A stretch of 64,000 nt of DNA, from contig JAUIMM010000126.1 of NCBI GenBank assembly GCA_031769625.1, positions 7,340,001-7,404,000 on the forward strand, written 5' to 3'. The notes under the pieces are model-generated. The model was not told the DNA's origin, searched no databases, and was given only the letters and a program-made list of their open reading frames with translations. Each line of letters opens with the position of its first letter. Position 1 is the first letter of the stretch. Positions 10,762 to 23,213 of the stretch are shown here, in pieces. A program made the position numbers and the translations under genes. The DNA comes from Taudactylus pleione. Lineage: Eukaryota > Chordata > Amphibia > Anura > Myobatrachidae.

Positions 10762-11532
10762 TATTCGTTTAGTCGACTCGTAGCATTGCTAGAGCAGTAT
10801 ACCGTATTTCCTGCAGTTGGCAGAATAACTGCTCCAGTGAGAGTAGCAGTAGGCTTGTAGTGAAGACTTGGCAGACACTGGTGGTAAAAACAAATCCATT
10901 ATTAGGGCAGGGCAGTCTGCCTCAGATCCTATGAATTTTGATCAGGTTTTAGTTATGTAGTCGGTAGACTGTTGGGAGGGGTTGGCTAGAAAAGATTAAT
11001 CCTGCACAGGACAATTATAAATCTAAAAACAGGTATTGAAATGACCAGAATTGCAAAATTACATTAAAAGCATATGCTTTTATAAGTTTTCTGGTGGTGG
11101 TAAAAATAGTCATATTGGGTAGCTGCATCTGTAATCAAGCTTAGGGGCTAAATGCGCATCGGACACCAGGGTTCCAGCTGTGTGTATAAACGGAACTTTC
11201 CGCACCACACATCCCAATTAGTCCACCCTCCGGTTCATTCTGTTATATTTGACTGGTGCCTCCTCTACCACAGCTGTGATTATCACAACTGATCAAGGCA
11301 TAGGATCTGTTCAGTATACTACTTTGGGATTTAAACTCGCTTTACTTGTGCTGATGTGTAATATTGATTTGTGATATTAACAGGATTCATTTTTCTTCAT
11401 ATTGCTATAGTTTCACAATTGTTTATAGTGTATATTGTCATTGAGACACTGTTTGCAATTGGCACAAGTGAATCATTATATAAACCTTGGAATCAGTGGT
11501 ATTGTGTGATACAATACATAAAGTACCGAAGG
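10762..11532. other. non-coding, no recognised feature
   Basis: Unremarkable AT-rich sequence. No gene, splice-flanked exon or terminal repeat could be supported. Confidence 0.35.
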
Positions 11533-11684
11533 CAGAGGTTCCCAACTCTGACATTACAGTCCAGGTTTTAAGGATATCCTATGCATGAGCACTGGTGACT
11601 TAATTAGTACTTCAGTCAATTTGATTTTACCAAAGAGTGGATATCCTTCAAACCTGGACTGTAATGGCAGTTTGGGGAACTCTG
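11533..11684. mobile_element. hAT-type MITE with 8-bp target duplication
   Basis: The ends are CAGAGGTTCCCAACTCTG and, inverted, CAGAGTTCCCCAAACTGCC, typical of vertebrate hAT non-autonomous elements. The flanks ACCGAAGG (11525-11532) and ACCTAAGG (11685-11692) form an 8-bp target duplication with one mismatch. The 152-bp body is a near-palindrome sharing TCCAGGTTTNAAGGATATCC-type arms. Confidence 0.88.
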
Positions 11685-11692
11685 ACCTAAGG

Positions 11693-12536
11693 TGATTACT
11701 TAATTATTAAATTGAGGTAATTACATGTAACTTTTGTGATAGTTGATTGAAGTTTGGATACAATTTGCCAACATAAGATATTCAATTGCACCTTAATAAG
11801 CAGCATTTATGCCATCTCATGCATTTTTTGATATTGCAATCTCTATTGCAATAAATCAACTAACTGATATATATCTATAATGTTATAGGTACTCTGGACA
11901 AACTGTCTTGTACAGTTTTAGGATCTCATTCTCCTGATACACAATATTTTATACACTCCAGACATACTGCTACTGTATAATCAGCATGCACTGGAGAAGA
12001 TTCCATATCTTATTCAGGCCTAATATATATTTATCATTAGCACTCTCAATCGCTGTCCAATGCACATAACAAATTGTAGAAAGTAGAAGTCAAAATTTAT
12101 CTGGACATGGACACTTTCTATCCCTACTGTACTCTATAAGATGGTAGCAATGTATCAGTGACACCCATTTTGTTTGTGTGTACTTTACAGTTATTCTATT
12201 TCATTGTATTTTATTTAAGCATCTGTATTTATCTCCTTAGTAATCTTTAGGACATCTACTGCTTTATATTCTGTATAGGACAAGTGATATTTTTACAGTA
12301 AAGTTAATTATACCAGATCCACATTGCATTTACTATCCTTGACTCGCACAGAGGGATGGTACATATGTCAGACTTCTGTTCTGCTTTTGGCTGTCTGTTT
12401 TTTTTTTTTTTTAATTTTAAAACCAATATCAACGGTATTTCTTGTGACAATTTTTTGACCAGTTGCTTTTTTTTTGCCTGTACAGCAGTTTTTTTGTGTT
12501 TTTTATGTTTGAGAACTTTTTCTTTTCTCCTGAGAA
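11693..12536. other. non-coding AT-rich stretch
   Basis: No feature recognised apart from a T run near 12399. Confidence 0.35.
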
Positions 12537-12592
12537 TGGGACTTTAAGAGAAATAACTATTGGTCTTAATAGTTATTTGTCTTAAAGTCCCA
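12537..12592. repeat. 56-bp hairpin, 25-bp arms and 6-base loop
   Basis: The left arm starts TGGGACTTTAAGAG and the right arm ends CTTAAAGTCCCA. The 25-base arms pair with a single mismatch around the loop GGTCTT. It may be a small foldback element or a precursor-like hairpin; sequence alone cannot decide. Confidence 0.8.
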
Positions 12593-12798
12593 TTTCAGCC
12601 ACCAATAGGTTGAGCGCCACACCAGTTTCCTATTTGTATTTAGATGTTATAATGTAACAGACAAAAATGAAAGTTCTACAACTTCATTTTCTAAATTCTT
12701 CATGTAAATAACACAATCTAATTTTTGTTAGAGGAAGATGAACGATGAACTTATTTTGACATATCTGGTCATTTTAAGACACACACATGCCACAGCGC

Positions 12799-12819
12799 AT
12801 ATATATATATATATATATA
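12799..12819. repeat. (AT)n microsatellite
   Basis: About ten alternating AT units. Confidence 0.9.
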
Positions 12820-12845
12820 ATGTATATAATCAAATCTTTTCCAGC

Positions 12846-13193
12846 TCTAATCCTAATCCACTGCTCCATGCTTCTTCCTCACTATCTACCCCATATGTGT
12901 AACCCCTGTCTGTCTGCCTCTCCCCTTTAGAATGTATGCTTTGATGAGCAGGGCCCTCTTCCCTCACATGTTTCTCCTTCCCTTACTTATACTATCATTT
13001 ACTTCTAACTCCCCAAACGGCACCTAACTGATGCCTTGCTGCTTATTTCAGTGTTATGCAGCAATGTTTATAAACCATGTCCTGGTCCTGCATTTTTTTT
13101 GTACTGTTAATAACTTTTTGTGTGCTCATTTGTTTGTGTACTTTTAAGGCGCTGCATAACCTTTGTGGCGCCATATAAATAAAGGATAATAAA
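12846..13193 (+). mobile_element. L2/CR1-like LINE 3' end
   Basis: The stretch ends with GGCGCTGCATAACC, GGCGCCATATAAATAAAGG and ATAATAA. This is the short tandem tail typical of vertebrate L2/CR1-clade 3' untranslated regions, preceded by the C/T-rich 'CCCCTGTCTGTCTGCC' section. The ORF2 portion is absent, as in most 5'-truncated copies. Confidence 0.65.
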
Positions 13194-13372
13194 GTGACAC
13201 TCCTCTGTCGTCCACTGCGATGAGCAAACTGGGGAAAGCAGAAGTCACTGTACACAATCTATGACCAAATCAATATCTTAGTGTGTTTTGTGACTCTCAT
13301 CCCTTGTTCATTGTCCTTGAGACACACACACGGGAAAGCAGAAGCCAGTTCATCCTTTTTGGAATATCCAAT

Positions 13373-14251
13373 GGCCCGTATTCAATTTAGAGCAAAAAGT
13401 CAGTTGCCGGACTTTTCGCCGTCATTGCGGGTTTTGGGTGCGAAAAATTATCACGCTCGTCCCAGTTTATCCCCGTATTTAATTTGGAATCGGCAAAAAT
13501 GCGACCTGGCGAAACTGAAATCTGCAAAAAGTTCTGCTAGTTTTGGGGAAATCAGCCTGCCACCCCTTAAAAGATGTTCTGACATGGGGGATCACTATGG
13601 GTTCCCCCGTATAGCCCTGCTGAAGGTATTTGGGTTTTTTAAATGGTCTCAATAGGTGCTATTTTGTGTCTTCCAGCAAGTAGTGAAGAATATCATTTTG
13701 CAACTTTTTTGGGGGAAATAAGTATTCCCATCAAATTTGGGGTACGTGAAAATGGGTGCAAGCATATTTTAAAGTTTATTAAAGTAAAGCATTAAAAAGC
13801 GGCAAAAATGCACCTTCAGCAAACACCTGCAATCAAAAATACACCTCCCCCATACTTCCAGCCCCCCTCCCCTCCCAAAGGCGCTTTCGCTAGTTTTTTT
13901 TTATTTTGTACCCCCACTTTGATTTTTTTTTTTTTCCACCCATTTTTTTTCAAAGTACTTTTTTGGGGTGTCTTTTTATGGTTTTTTTTCATTTTTTGAC
14001 ACAATTAGCGTCAAGGGAGGTGTAAAAAGGGTTTAGGGGGGTTGCCACAATTTTGCACTCCAAAACCCCGATTCTGCACTTTTTTCCGCTGGGTATTCAT
14101 AGGCGTAACTTTTTTTTGCCCATTGCATTGCGTTATCACGCTTTTGAAAAGACTGAAATTGAATACGGGGATAAATGAAATCGACAAAAATTACGTCATT
14201 GGCGTAAAAGTATCGCCGAAATTGACTTTTCGCTCCAAATTGAATACAGCC
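13373..14251. mobile_element. large palindromic MITE, GGCCCGTATTCAATTTAGAGC ends
   Basis: The left end GGCCCGTATTCAATTTAGAG and the right end (reverse complement GGCTGTATTCAATTTGGAGC) form terminal inverted repeats. Similarity extends inward: 'GCCGGACTTTTCGCC' and 'TCGCCGAAATTGACTTTTCG' are related inverted words. CAAT flanks both sides (13369-13372 and 14252-14255) and may be a target duplication. The 879-bp interior holds T-rich and C-rich tracts but no transposase. Confidence 0.72.
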
Positions 14252-14255
14252 CAAT

Positions 14256-16344
14256 CTAACCTTTTCCTATATTAAGTCTGTGTTGTGGTTTATTAAGTGT
14301 GTTTTTCACAATCACACAAGTATCACTGCATTATATTTTGCCACTTTTTGCACTATAACAGTGTTCTTAATTTATTGTTTTTTTTGGTAGTAAACACCTG
14401 GGATGAAGACCACTTGTTTCTATAATATACATTAAAAGTTATATTTTAACTATTATTCAACTAAAAGTGTGCCCTCCAAAAAGTGAGTACTTTGGTTCTC
14501 CCCGATATGACTCTGGCTGGATTGCTTCTTGGAAGGGTTAAACTGATTATCCTATTTGACATGGAGGGAATTTAGTTGAAAGCAATGTGCTGCAGGGCAT
14601 TACAGTGATGCCTGGATTCACACATCAGCCAGTTACAGTAGTGCCTAATATTTTCCTTCACACCTTTTATGGGGTGCAAGGAAAATATTGCGATGACAGC
14701 AGGTGCAATGTGTCATTCCCGACAGCACACCGCATCCATCGTGTACAATTGAATCCCCCTAAACTCTATGTGAATAAACTGCTACTCAACAGGGAAGATA
14801 TAGTTGTGTGTGTATATAGATATATTCATGAAAAGAGGTATAGAAACAATGGGATAGGCAGTGTAATAAATAAGCAGGGCTCTAAGCTGAAGTGTGGATT
14901 GATAAGTGAAAAAATTCTAGCACCAATGTCTAAGCTGCTTGATTCAAGTACACCACTCAACCCATAAGTTCAAAACTACTACTCAAGACAATGTAAATGA
15001 ATGGGTTTTGCCCCCACACTTTTGGAAACAATAAAAAAAATTTTTTAGTCCATGTCCGATTTAAAAACTTTTTAGAAAACATTGGTTACAAATAAATGGA
15101 AATGGTCAGTTATACTCCTGTTCCTCTGAAAATAATTTCTTCAAGTGTCAATGTAGTAATGCACGTGTTAATCTGTTCATGTAGTAAAAAAAAAAGTTCA
15201 AATGTATAGTGGTATCCTAACTCCTTCAAATAAGAATCTTAAAATTCCACAAAGCGAAAAATAATGAATGATGTGATCAAATACTCAGGAACAACCCAGC
15301 ATTCAAAAAGACTCATTTGTGATAGCACTCACATTATGGATACATTTGTAGTCCCCTCGTGTATTTTATGGAGAAAGGGAAAGAACTTGTATAATAACCT
15401 CTTTTGGGCTATAGCAGTTCTCCCTACTGGAAGTCAGGAAAGTGAAGGCACATGAAAATTTACTCTTGAAGTCACGTGTACCCTCCCGCTCCTCTTTGGT
15501 AGCTGGTACAAATCAGTGGTGGGTAGCAACTCTATCCTTATGCACAGACTCCTTTCAACTTTATGGGTAAGCCTCTTTTGAGGAAAGTAACGAGGTAGGC
15601 ATATTATGTACAATCAAATGTTTCTTCCACCACCAAATTTGGTCATGGCCTTAGTTGTCATGGAGATGTGGGACCACAATTTGCCTTCCGCTATCCAAGC
15701 TAAACTCCGATCAAATCTTTCTTTCAAAGATGAATGGGTAATAGTATTTTTCAAATTGTCATGCAATGATGATGCTGATTTCTCAATAACCTCACGTTGG
15801 CAATCTAGCCAAGCAGGTAAGGTGAACATACTTTTTTTTATAAATTTACTAATAATGGATATTTAATCTGCACTTAAATATGATCTTTACAATCTATCCA
15901 GGATATTCATTTCATTAGATACATATTCCAAAATCTCACGATCTTGTGCTTTTAGATTAGTGCTTTTTCAATGTGCCGTTTTTTTTTTTAAAGCAATGTG
16001 CTCACTTTACCACTCTTATGAATGACTGGTAGGATGAATGAATGGTAGTCTTCTAGACACATTAATTGTAATGTTGGCAGAAGCATAAATTAAAAGACAC
16101 TAAACTATAATTTCTCTAAATGTTCGGAATCAAAAGAGTAAGCTAAATGACTGCTCTGTTCACAATCCAAAAACTTATAAAAACAGTGTTGCTGCACAAA
16201 AAAAAAAAAAAAAATCCTTGTATGGACATAAAAATACCTTAAAAAGCAAAGTAACACTGTAAATATGTCTTAGTTCTGCACTTGTTTCAAGTTCTTACTA
16301 TCAGCAAACCATACACAATATTGGTTCTACTGTTAGGGGTGTTG
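14256..16344. other. non-coding stretch, no recognised gene
   Basis: No family could be assigned. A 71-codon minus-strand frame at 15614-15829 has reasonable composition ('LPAWLDCQREVIEKSASSL') and could be a transposon ORF relic, but no motif supports this. A poly(A) run lies at 16199-16214. Confidence 0.35.
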
Positions 16345-16784
16345 CAGATGTGTCCAAATACATCTTACCGCCATGCGCTACAAGTCGTGTTTAAACATAA
16401 TGCGTGAGCGCCGTGTGACTCGGTAGTGCTGGGCATCTTTAGTGCGACTTTTTACCATCAAATGCGCACAAGAAGCTTCTGCTGATTTAAAATGCTTTGT
16501 GGCATGCCTATATTCTGTGTGCAACTGCGGGTTTATCTGCATGCAAAATATTCCGTTAGTGTTAGCGGCTCTGATGCTGTAATGTAGCTTTTCACATGCA
16601 GATACACCCGCAGTTGCACACAGAATATAGACATGCTGCATATTGTAAGCACCAGAAGCTTCTTGTGCGCATTTGATGGTAAAAAGTTGCACGAAAAGAC
16701 GCTCAGTGCTATGGAGTCAAGGCATGGCGCAACTAGAAGGGCTGTTTAACGCGCAAGGAAGGAATATGTATGTGGACACATCTG
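16345..16784. mobile_element. foldback MITE, CAGATGTGTCC ends (copy 1)
   Basis: The ends are CAGATGTGTCCAAATACAT and, inverted, CAGATGTGTCCACATACAT. The body is a long hairpin: AGCTTCTGCTGATTT and TGCACACAGAATAT words recur inverted around 16560-16570. A second copy is at 45664-46152. Confidence 0.75.
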
Positions 16785-18576
16785 TATACTGGCCAAGATG
16801 GCATCTGTGTAGTCTCTTGAAAACAAGGGCACAGGGTACATGGTTGCTTTAAGAAAAAAAAAAAAAACTGTACAAGACATGAGAGCTTAATGGAAAGCAA
16901 TTCAACAGTTACTGGAATGGTATCATAAAACAAAATGTTTTATGGCCATGATGGTATTAAGTAGCAAAACTGATCTTTTACAAAATGAACATCAAAATCC
17001 CTTTCTCCATTCCATATCTCAGGCAAAAAAAAATGCAGTGGCAGATTATACAATGAAGGTAAATTGTTTCAGAGAAACTGTTTCTAAATCAGGATTTCTC
17101 TTGCCCATTGACAAATCTCTTCAGTAGTATGCTTTTTGGAAGACTATATTACATGATGTGAATCCAGAAGAAATCCAACCATTCCACACATGGACTCTGT
17201 ATGTCTTGCCTCATCCTCACTCAAGGTACTCGTTTCATCAGAAATGTTTTGTTTTGGAGACGTAATTGGCCTCCAGAAGTGGTTTTTCAAAGCTATGAAC
17301 AGTTTGTCCCCTATTTTGGTTCCTGCCCTTTTGAACAGATACAGGAATTCTCTCTAAAGATGGCATAGAATAGAGGTCATTTTGCTGGTTAACAATTACT
17401 TTTGCCAAACGAGTTTGAGAGTCATAGTGCTATGGTTTAAGGAACCCTTTTAAAATATGCAGGAGGACAAAATGGGTGTAAGAGTCAACACAACTTTTGC
17501 CAAAAGTTATACCTTACATTTCACTTCAACCAAGGAGGCTGTGTTACTATCCAATGCCCCACAACAGGTGGATGGGAAAGTGAAGAAACTGTGTACACTA
17601 GATCTAGTGAGAGCAATTTCTGTATACTTTTAAAGATGTGTCTTTGTACAGCTATCCTTTTTGGGCTACATTGCGCAACTTAGACGCTCCGCTGTGTAAC
17701 CATTCCTGTGCTTCAGTTTTTTTTTACAAATTTGTGTCCCAATTTGTTAGTAGTGTACATAGTACTCAGTACAGTGCTGTTTCGGGGACCTTGCTGAGCA
17801 TCTCTGCTCTGCTCCCACCCGACGCCCGCCAACATGGAAGTCTGTGCACCGCAGCGTACACCAGTAGTGTCTGTAAGCCTTTGGAGAATGTAGACTTTTC
17901 CAGTTCTGTCCCCTGCTCCTGAGGACTTCATCCGTGAATAAAAACTGACTGCGGGCACCATTTTGGATCACCTCAGGCCCACAAGGTATTAATCTTCCCT
18001 CTGTCCTCTTCTGTTTAAATCAGTGACACTGCCCTGCACTACTTATCTCCTCTGCTGCAGCATAAACTCAGTCTGTGCAAATATGTTCTGTACCATAGGT
18101 ACCCTTGCTGTTACTGTCTCTCTGCCTTGCAAATACCCCTTTCCATCTCCCTTATTTGTCCCTGTTGCGCTGAGTCTGATGTACTGTAACCTAGACAAGG
18201 CTCATGGTCATCTCACCCCACTCCATAACTTCCTGTTTGAGGGTTTTTTCAATTCCCTGTGCCCTACCATTGCCTTTTATTCTGCAGGTAAAAATGTATA
18301 AATTTGTTGTGCACTAACCCGGAAGGGAGGCAGCTGCTGGGGAGACACTATTCCTCCTATCACTTATACTGAGGGCTCTCAATCTTTCTGTGGGCAATTC
18401 TCACTCAAATGCTCATTGGACTCCTCGCCACTGTCCCATGCTGATGTGATGAAGGTGATTATGTGAAACTATGGCACCATTAATTTAGAAATAAGCTTAT
18501 CAGTTTAAAGAAGCTTTGACTGAATTAAAAGTCCAGCTGATGACCACCACTTGTCAGGTCTCTGTTAATGATTAAT
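16785..18576. other. non-coding stretch, no recognised gene
   Basis: Both strands have only short frames without conserved motifs. Nothing beyond short A and T runs could be supported. Confidence 0.35.
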
Positions 18577-18893
18577 GGGCACGATTCAATCCAACGCAAA
18601 TTGAATGGCATCGGGAAGGAGCTCCCGGCGCTATTCAATTAAGCGCGCTGTTATGTCGGAGAATGCTCGTTCTCGCGACTTTAAACATGGTGGTTAGTCT
18701 TTAGACTACACTGTCCTGTGCGATGCTGTTTCTGCTAAGGGCAGAATACAGCATTGCGCTTGTAGTTTTGTCGGATTTCTGCTCTCACCCCAGGAGGGTT
18801 GCGAGAAGAAATCCTTAGTCTGACTTAACAGCGCGCTGAATTGAGTAGCTCTTCCCAGCGCTATACAGTTTGCATTGAACTGAATAGAGCCCA
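18577..18893. mobile_element. palindromic MITE, GGGCACGATTCAATCC ends
   Basis: The left end GGGCACGATTCAATCCAACG pairs with the right end CATTGAACTGAATAGAGCCC. The interior repeats inverted words such as GCGCGCTG and CTCCCGGCGCTATTCAATT / AATTGAGTAGCTCTTCCCAGCGC. It belongs to a group of elements whose ends contain ATTCAAT (13373, 19712, 26168, 55387). Confidence 0.65.
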
Positions 18894-18989
18894 ATGTATT
18901 GGACTGCACTTTCATGGTCGTTGGACTTAAAGCAAGTTTCCTCAATGTCAAAGACCAATTTACAACTATAATCTAAACTTGAAAATTGA

Positions 18990-19560
18990 TTGGACCCCAA
19001 CAATGCTCGCTAGGTTGCGTTCGCTCGTAGCCTGCCGATTTTTGCAATCTGTGCATGCGTATAAGATGCAGTGCACGAACTAGCCACTGTGATCGTCCCT
19101 TGTACACAGACACCTCACAAGAATGAGTGACAGGACGAGCCGTTTGTGGGTGGTGATGGTGACTGAATGATCGATGGAAACGGGGGGGGGTGCGTCTGAA
19201 CGCCGTTTCTGAGGCGTACATTAAGACGCAGTGTCAGCATACACGTCACATGGCTAAATTACACACAGCAGCACTTGCAGTGCTTGCGGTAGGGTTTGGT
19301 CAGCCACAAGTTCTGCATATGGGTCCGATGGTGCTCGATGTTTCCAATCGTTTCATACACTTCCTGGAGATGACGTGTGTTACTAAGGGAAAGTGGGGCG
19401 TCTTGTGACAGGCTGGTGGGTGTCTAAATACATACCGCGATCGCATGCCAAGACATAGTGGGCATGCTAATGTTTTACCGATGCGATCGCACGCAGCCGT
19501 CAACTGCCAAAGTATGCAAATCCCGCGATCTCATCTAGCGAGCGGCTCTGAATCAGGCCC
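18990..19560. mobile_element. MITE related to the element at 29751 (right end clear, left end unresolved)
   Basis: The right end AGCGGCTCTGAATCAGGCCC is the reverse complement of the GGGCCTGATTCAGAGCC-type end seen at 29751. The body is rich in CGATCGC and TGCG words. The left boundary could not be fixed. Confidence 0.45.
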
Positions 19561-19711
19561 TCTATTCCCTTCCCTTTTTCTGTTTTTATCTGTTTTTCTG
19601 TTGCTTTTACTGTTCTGATTTTTTCTTCCACCAGTGCTGTTGCTTTTGTTCTGTGGTGGGGGGAGCGGTGAGCCTTTTGAGTGGGTCTGCTTAATTTTCT
19701 TTAACACTATT

Positions 19712-20252
19712 GGGCATATTCAGTTGGGTACGAGGTAAAAAACCTTGCGTCCAATTTTGGATTACCGCGGGTATGCACACTCCCGTTACCCACGGTATCC
19801 AATTTAAAAAGTGGTGGCAGGGTTTTCAGAGATTTAAAACCTGCGGCACGCGAACATTTTTTTAATATACTTTTCTAGGGGTCCTGTTCCCGGTGGCCTC
19901 CCCTCCATGTTGTCTCTGGGGAGGGGGCTGCTAGTAGGCTCCTGGGGTGCTCTGAGATTTAGTTCTCCTTGCATCGGTTACAGGGAGGAGGGGGGACACA
20001 CACACTCACTTACATACACACACACCCTGACATACTCGCCATGCTGTCCCAGAGCAAGTCCCGCTGATTTTTGTTAAAAATAACCATTTTAGGAAAAATC
20101 AGACTTGCTCTGGAGGTGCGAGGAGAAAAACCACCAGGAGTTCAAAAACTAAAAAACCCAGCACCTAAATGAATAGCAAAAATACTACACCTGCAGGAAA
20201 AACACAGCATGTGCAGGATTTTTGCTATTCTCGTACCTAATTGAATCAACCT
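19712..20252. mobile_element. palindromic MITE, GGGCATATTCAGTTGGGTACGAG ends
   Basis: The left end CATATTCAGTTGGGTACGAG pairs with the right end CTCGTACCTAATTGAATCAAC. Inverted AAATCAGC/GCTGATTTTTG-type words near the middle (about 20055-20105) close a hairpin. There is no transposase. Confidence 0.62.
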
Positions 20253-20880
20253 TCAGCATTTTAACATATCTTAATACAGTTAAGTCAGATGTCACAGTTT
20301 GCAGGAATTCATTTGATCTTTTCAGAATGCGAATAACTTGGGGAAATTCGATTGTTTTCTCGCACCCGCCAATAGATGGTGACCACCGCCAGCAATTCAA
20401 ATATTATGCTGTTTGGACGCCATTATCCGTGACTACACACATTTCTGCTTGCAGCTTCCTGACGTGACGAGCAGAAATGTGCGATATGTCCATAGTTTGA
20501 GTGCCCAAACTGTAGTTTTGTAGACCTAACTGACTTTAGATGGGTTTAGCCCCTTTGCATGGATAAACCAGGTGCCTTTGACAGCTTCAAAAGTAATGGA
20601 TGCCAGATCAGAGCAGAATTGCTCTGATTTAAAAAGAAAAAAAGAATAAATTCCCCCTATATGTTCGTTATTCCTCTAGAAAGTATTGGCATCTTTCATG
20701 TCTAAGGCGGGGCGAGTTCCATTCTTATCAGACAGGGGGCGGGATGTACTAAAGGTAAAAATGAGGTAAAACCCCCGAAAATGCAGTTTAATATGACATT
20801 GCAGAGCTCCAACATGATGGTAAAAAAAAGGATTCTGACGAATTTCTATACACATGACAAGATTAATCTTCCCAATAAAA
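20253..20880. other. non-coding, no recognised feature
   Basis: No gene or family supported. Confidence 0.3.
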
Positions 20881-21182
20881 TGAGATCTGGTAAGAATTAT
20901 CTTTTTCTTTGAAGTCCAGAGGGTCCACAGGGAGACCTTGATGGCAAGGACATACGGGCACCACGCAGTTAATTTTTTTTTTCTCCCAGGATGTACTGAG
21001 CCTCTCCCTATACCCTGCCCCCGGGCCAGAGGCACCTCAGTTCGTAATCAGCCAAAGGCCGGAGTAGGATAAAATAGGGAAGAAAGTCGAACACTCAAGA
21101 ATCACATTCTCACATAAGGAGACGGAAAACCAGTGACCACAGCAAAGCCCATCTAAAGCAAGGAGCGTCAGGGTGTGGGTGC

Positions 21183-21292
21183 CCTGTGGACCCTATGGAC
21201 TTCGAAGAAAGAGATAAAAAAAGGTAAGTTCTTACCATATCTCTCATTTTAATCTTCAGGGTCCATAGGCTCCACAAGGAGACCTTGGATGT
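21183..21292 (-). repeat. internal complementary region (ICR) of DIRS copy C
   Basis: Two inverted blocks meet here. CTGTGGACCCTATGGACTTC is followed by GGTAAGTTCTTACCATATCTC and then CAGGGTCCATAGGCTCCAC. The arrangement reproduces, inverted and joined, the two outer ends of the element, as in copy D (53708-53790). Confidence 0.75.
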
Positions 21293-22429
21293 CCCAAAGC
21301 AGTGCTTCAAGGGTGGGGATGCTCCTGATCGACAGGAGAATCCGGTGGCCGAAGGAAGCATCCTGAGAAGCAAATGTATCAAATGCATAGAACCTTAAAA
21401 AGGTCTGGACAGAAGACCATCTGGCCACCTTACAAAGCTGAACAGCTGCGGCGCCACGTGAGCTGTCCATGATTGACCCACAAACCGAGTAGAATGAGCA
21501 GTAACAGAAGGCGTACAGGAAGGCCCTCCTGAGTGTAAGCTTCAGATATCGTCATACGAATTCACCTGGCCAATGTCTGTTTATTGGCTGGGCATCCTTT
21601 CTTGGGTAAACCGTAGAGGACAAACAAGGAGTCTGATTTCCGAAGGGAACTGGTATGGTCCACACAAGTCCTGAGAGCACTTGCCACCTCCAAAGGCTGG
21701 AACAATAATTTCCTCATTAATGTGGAAAGTAGAGCCCACCTTAGGAAGGAACCCCGGGCGAGTCCAAAGAACCGCCCCATTTCTGAAAAATTAGAAATGG
21801 GGAACGACCGGAAAGCGCCCCTAAGTCTGACACCCATCTGGCTGAAGCAACGGCCAGAAGAAAAAGTCTTAGCTGTCAACCACTTGAGATCCAATGAGGC
21901 CAGTGGTTCAATGGAGAGTGCTTGAGATCCTTATGGACAACAGCCAAATCCCAAGGAGCCACAGGGAGGCTGAATCCGCAGGACACCCTGCAGGAAAGTA
22001 CGAATGTCCAGTAAAGGAGCAGTCCTGCGTTGAAACAAAACTGATGAAGCCGAAACATGCACCTTCAGTGAGGCTAAGCTGAGACCAAGGTCCAAACCCG
22101 CTTGAAGGAAAGCCAGAATTCTAGGTATCTTAAATACCGGAGGGTCATAACCCCTGGGACGACACCACAGAAAATAATTATGCCACACTCTGTGATATCT
22201 ACGAGCAAGGGCTGGTTTATGGGCTCTGAGCATGATACTGACCACAGAGCTGGAAAAACCTTTTGGATCTTAAGAGGGAAGTCTCAAGAGCCACGCCGGC
22301 AAAGACAGACGACCCAGGTCCGGGGAAAGGCAAGGACCCTGAGACATCGGGTCTGGACCTTGAGGCAACAGCAACGGAGTGTTGATGGAGAGACTCTAAA
22401 AATCTGAGTACCAATGTCTTCTGGGCCAC
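21249..22429 (-). pseudogene. DIRS copy C tyrosine recombinase, frameshifted
   Basis: Pieces in order on the minus strand are: N-terminal SAM-like part at 22429-22217; 22245-21931; 'LKWLTAKTFSSGRCFSQ' at 21894-21840; 'VLYGLPKKGCPANKQTL' at about 21620-21565; and the C-terminal box 'WSSVQTFLRFYAFDTFAS' at 21410-21360. The HSTR catalytic box is readable near 21505-21494, and the nucleophile is the Tyr of FLRFYAF. The first catalytic Arg region is garbled ('SQMGVRLRGAF'). Several frameshifts split the gene. The intact ancestor would have integrated circular DIRS DNA. Confidence 0.75.
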
Positions 22430-22835
22430 GCTGGAACCACCATCGGGACCATTCCTCCCTCTTTCTTGTACCTTCGAATGACCCGAGGAAGAAGGGAGAC
22501 TGGATGAAACAGGTACGCAAAATGGAAGGTCTACTTTACTGACAGCGTTGACCAGGAGTGTCTCGGCATCTCTTGTCCTGGACCCTTAAGTTGGCAGCTT
22601 GTGATTGAGTCTGGAGGCCATGAGGTCCACTTCTGGAAGTGGAAGGTCCCACTTGCCCACTAGGAGTTGAAACACCTCTTGGTGAAGGGACCATTCCCCT
22701 GGATGCAGGTCGTGACGGCTGAGGAAGTCTGCTTCCCAATTGAGGCCCCCTGGAATGAACATTGCCGATTATGGCTGGGAGATGGCCTTCCGCCCATTGT
22801 AGAATGCGTGACACCTCTCTGTCATCGCTGCCTGA
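22400..22835 (-). pseudogene. DIRS copy C methyltransferase-like segment
   Basis: On the minus strand, after the MITE, the region reads (with frame changes) the same blocks as copy D: 'WEADFLSRHD', 'PGEWSLHQEVFQLLV' and a following 'ASRLNHKL' block. DIRS polyproteins carry a Dam-like methyltransferase domain C-terminal to RNase H, and this segment has that position. No catalytic methyltransferase motif could be confirmed by eye, and the region is frameshifted. Confidence 0.5.
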
Positions 22836-22837
22836 CT

Positions 22838-23137
22838 TAAGGTGCATACACACGTAACGATTTTGTAACCAACGATTTTCTGAAAGATATTCTGTCAGAT
22901 TTTCTTTCAGATTTTCCTTGAAAAAGTGAACGATTTTTTGAATGATGAACGAATAATGTTCCTTCCCTTAATGTAAATCGTCATGTTGGACAGTCTGAAA
23001 TGGACGATAAACGATAACTACAAATGGGAGTGCGCATTTGTGTTAATCGTTCAACGTTATAACTCATAAACTGAACGATTTTAATGATAACGACGTTATC
23101 GACAAATCGTTCAAAAAATCGTTACGTGTATGCACCT
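22838..23137. mobile_element. foldback MITE inside DIRS copy C
   Basis: Long terminal inverted repeats: AAGGTGCATACACACGTAAC on the left and GTTACGTGTATGCACCTTTT on the right. The interior has many CGATTTT/AATCGTT words forming a hairpin. Comparison with uninterrupted copy D (52280-52300) places the insertion between codons of the RNase H/methyltransferase region, in the equivalent of GGAACTCTAAGTCAGG. A related but diverged element is at about 57493-57755. Confidence 0.82.
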
Positions 23138-23213
23138 TTTGAGTTCCTCCCTGATGATTGATGTAAGCCACCGTCATGGCGTTTGTCATACTTCACGGAA
23201 AACCCGTGCAAGG

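Noticed and set aside
13808..14004. Phe-rich and Lys-rich short frames
   Set aside because: They are low-complexity T/A and C runs inside a palindromic MITE.
16378..16692. A 104-codon minus-strand frame
   Set aside because: It lies wholly within a foldback MITE and reflects the hairpin arms.
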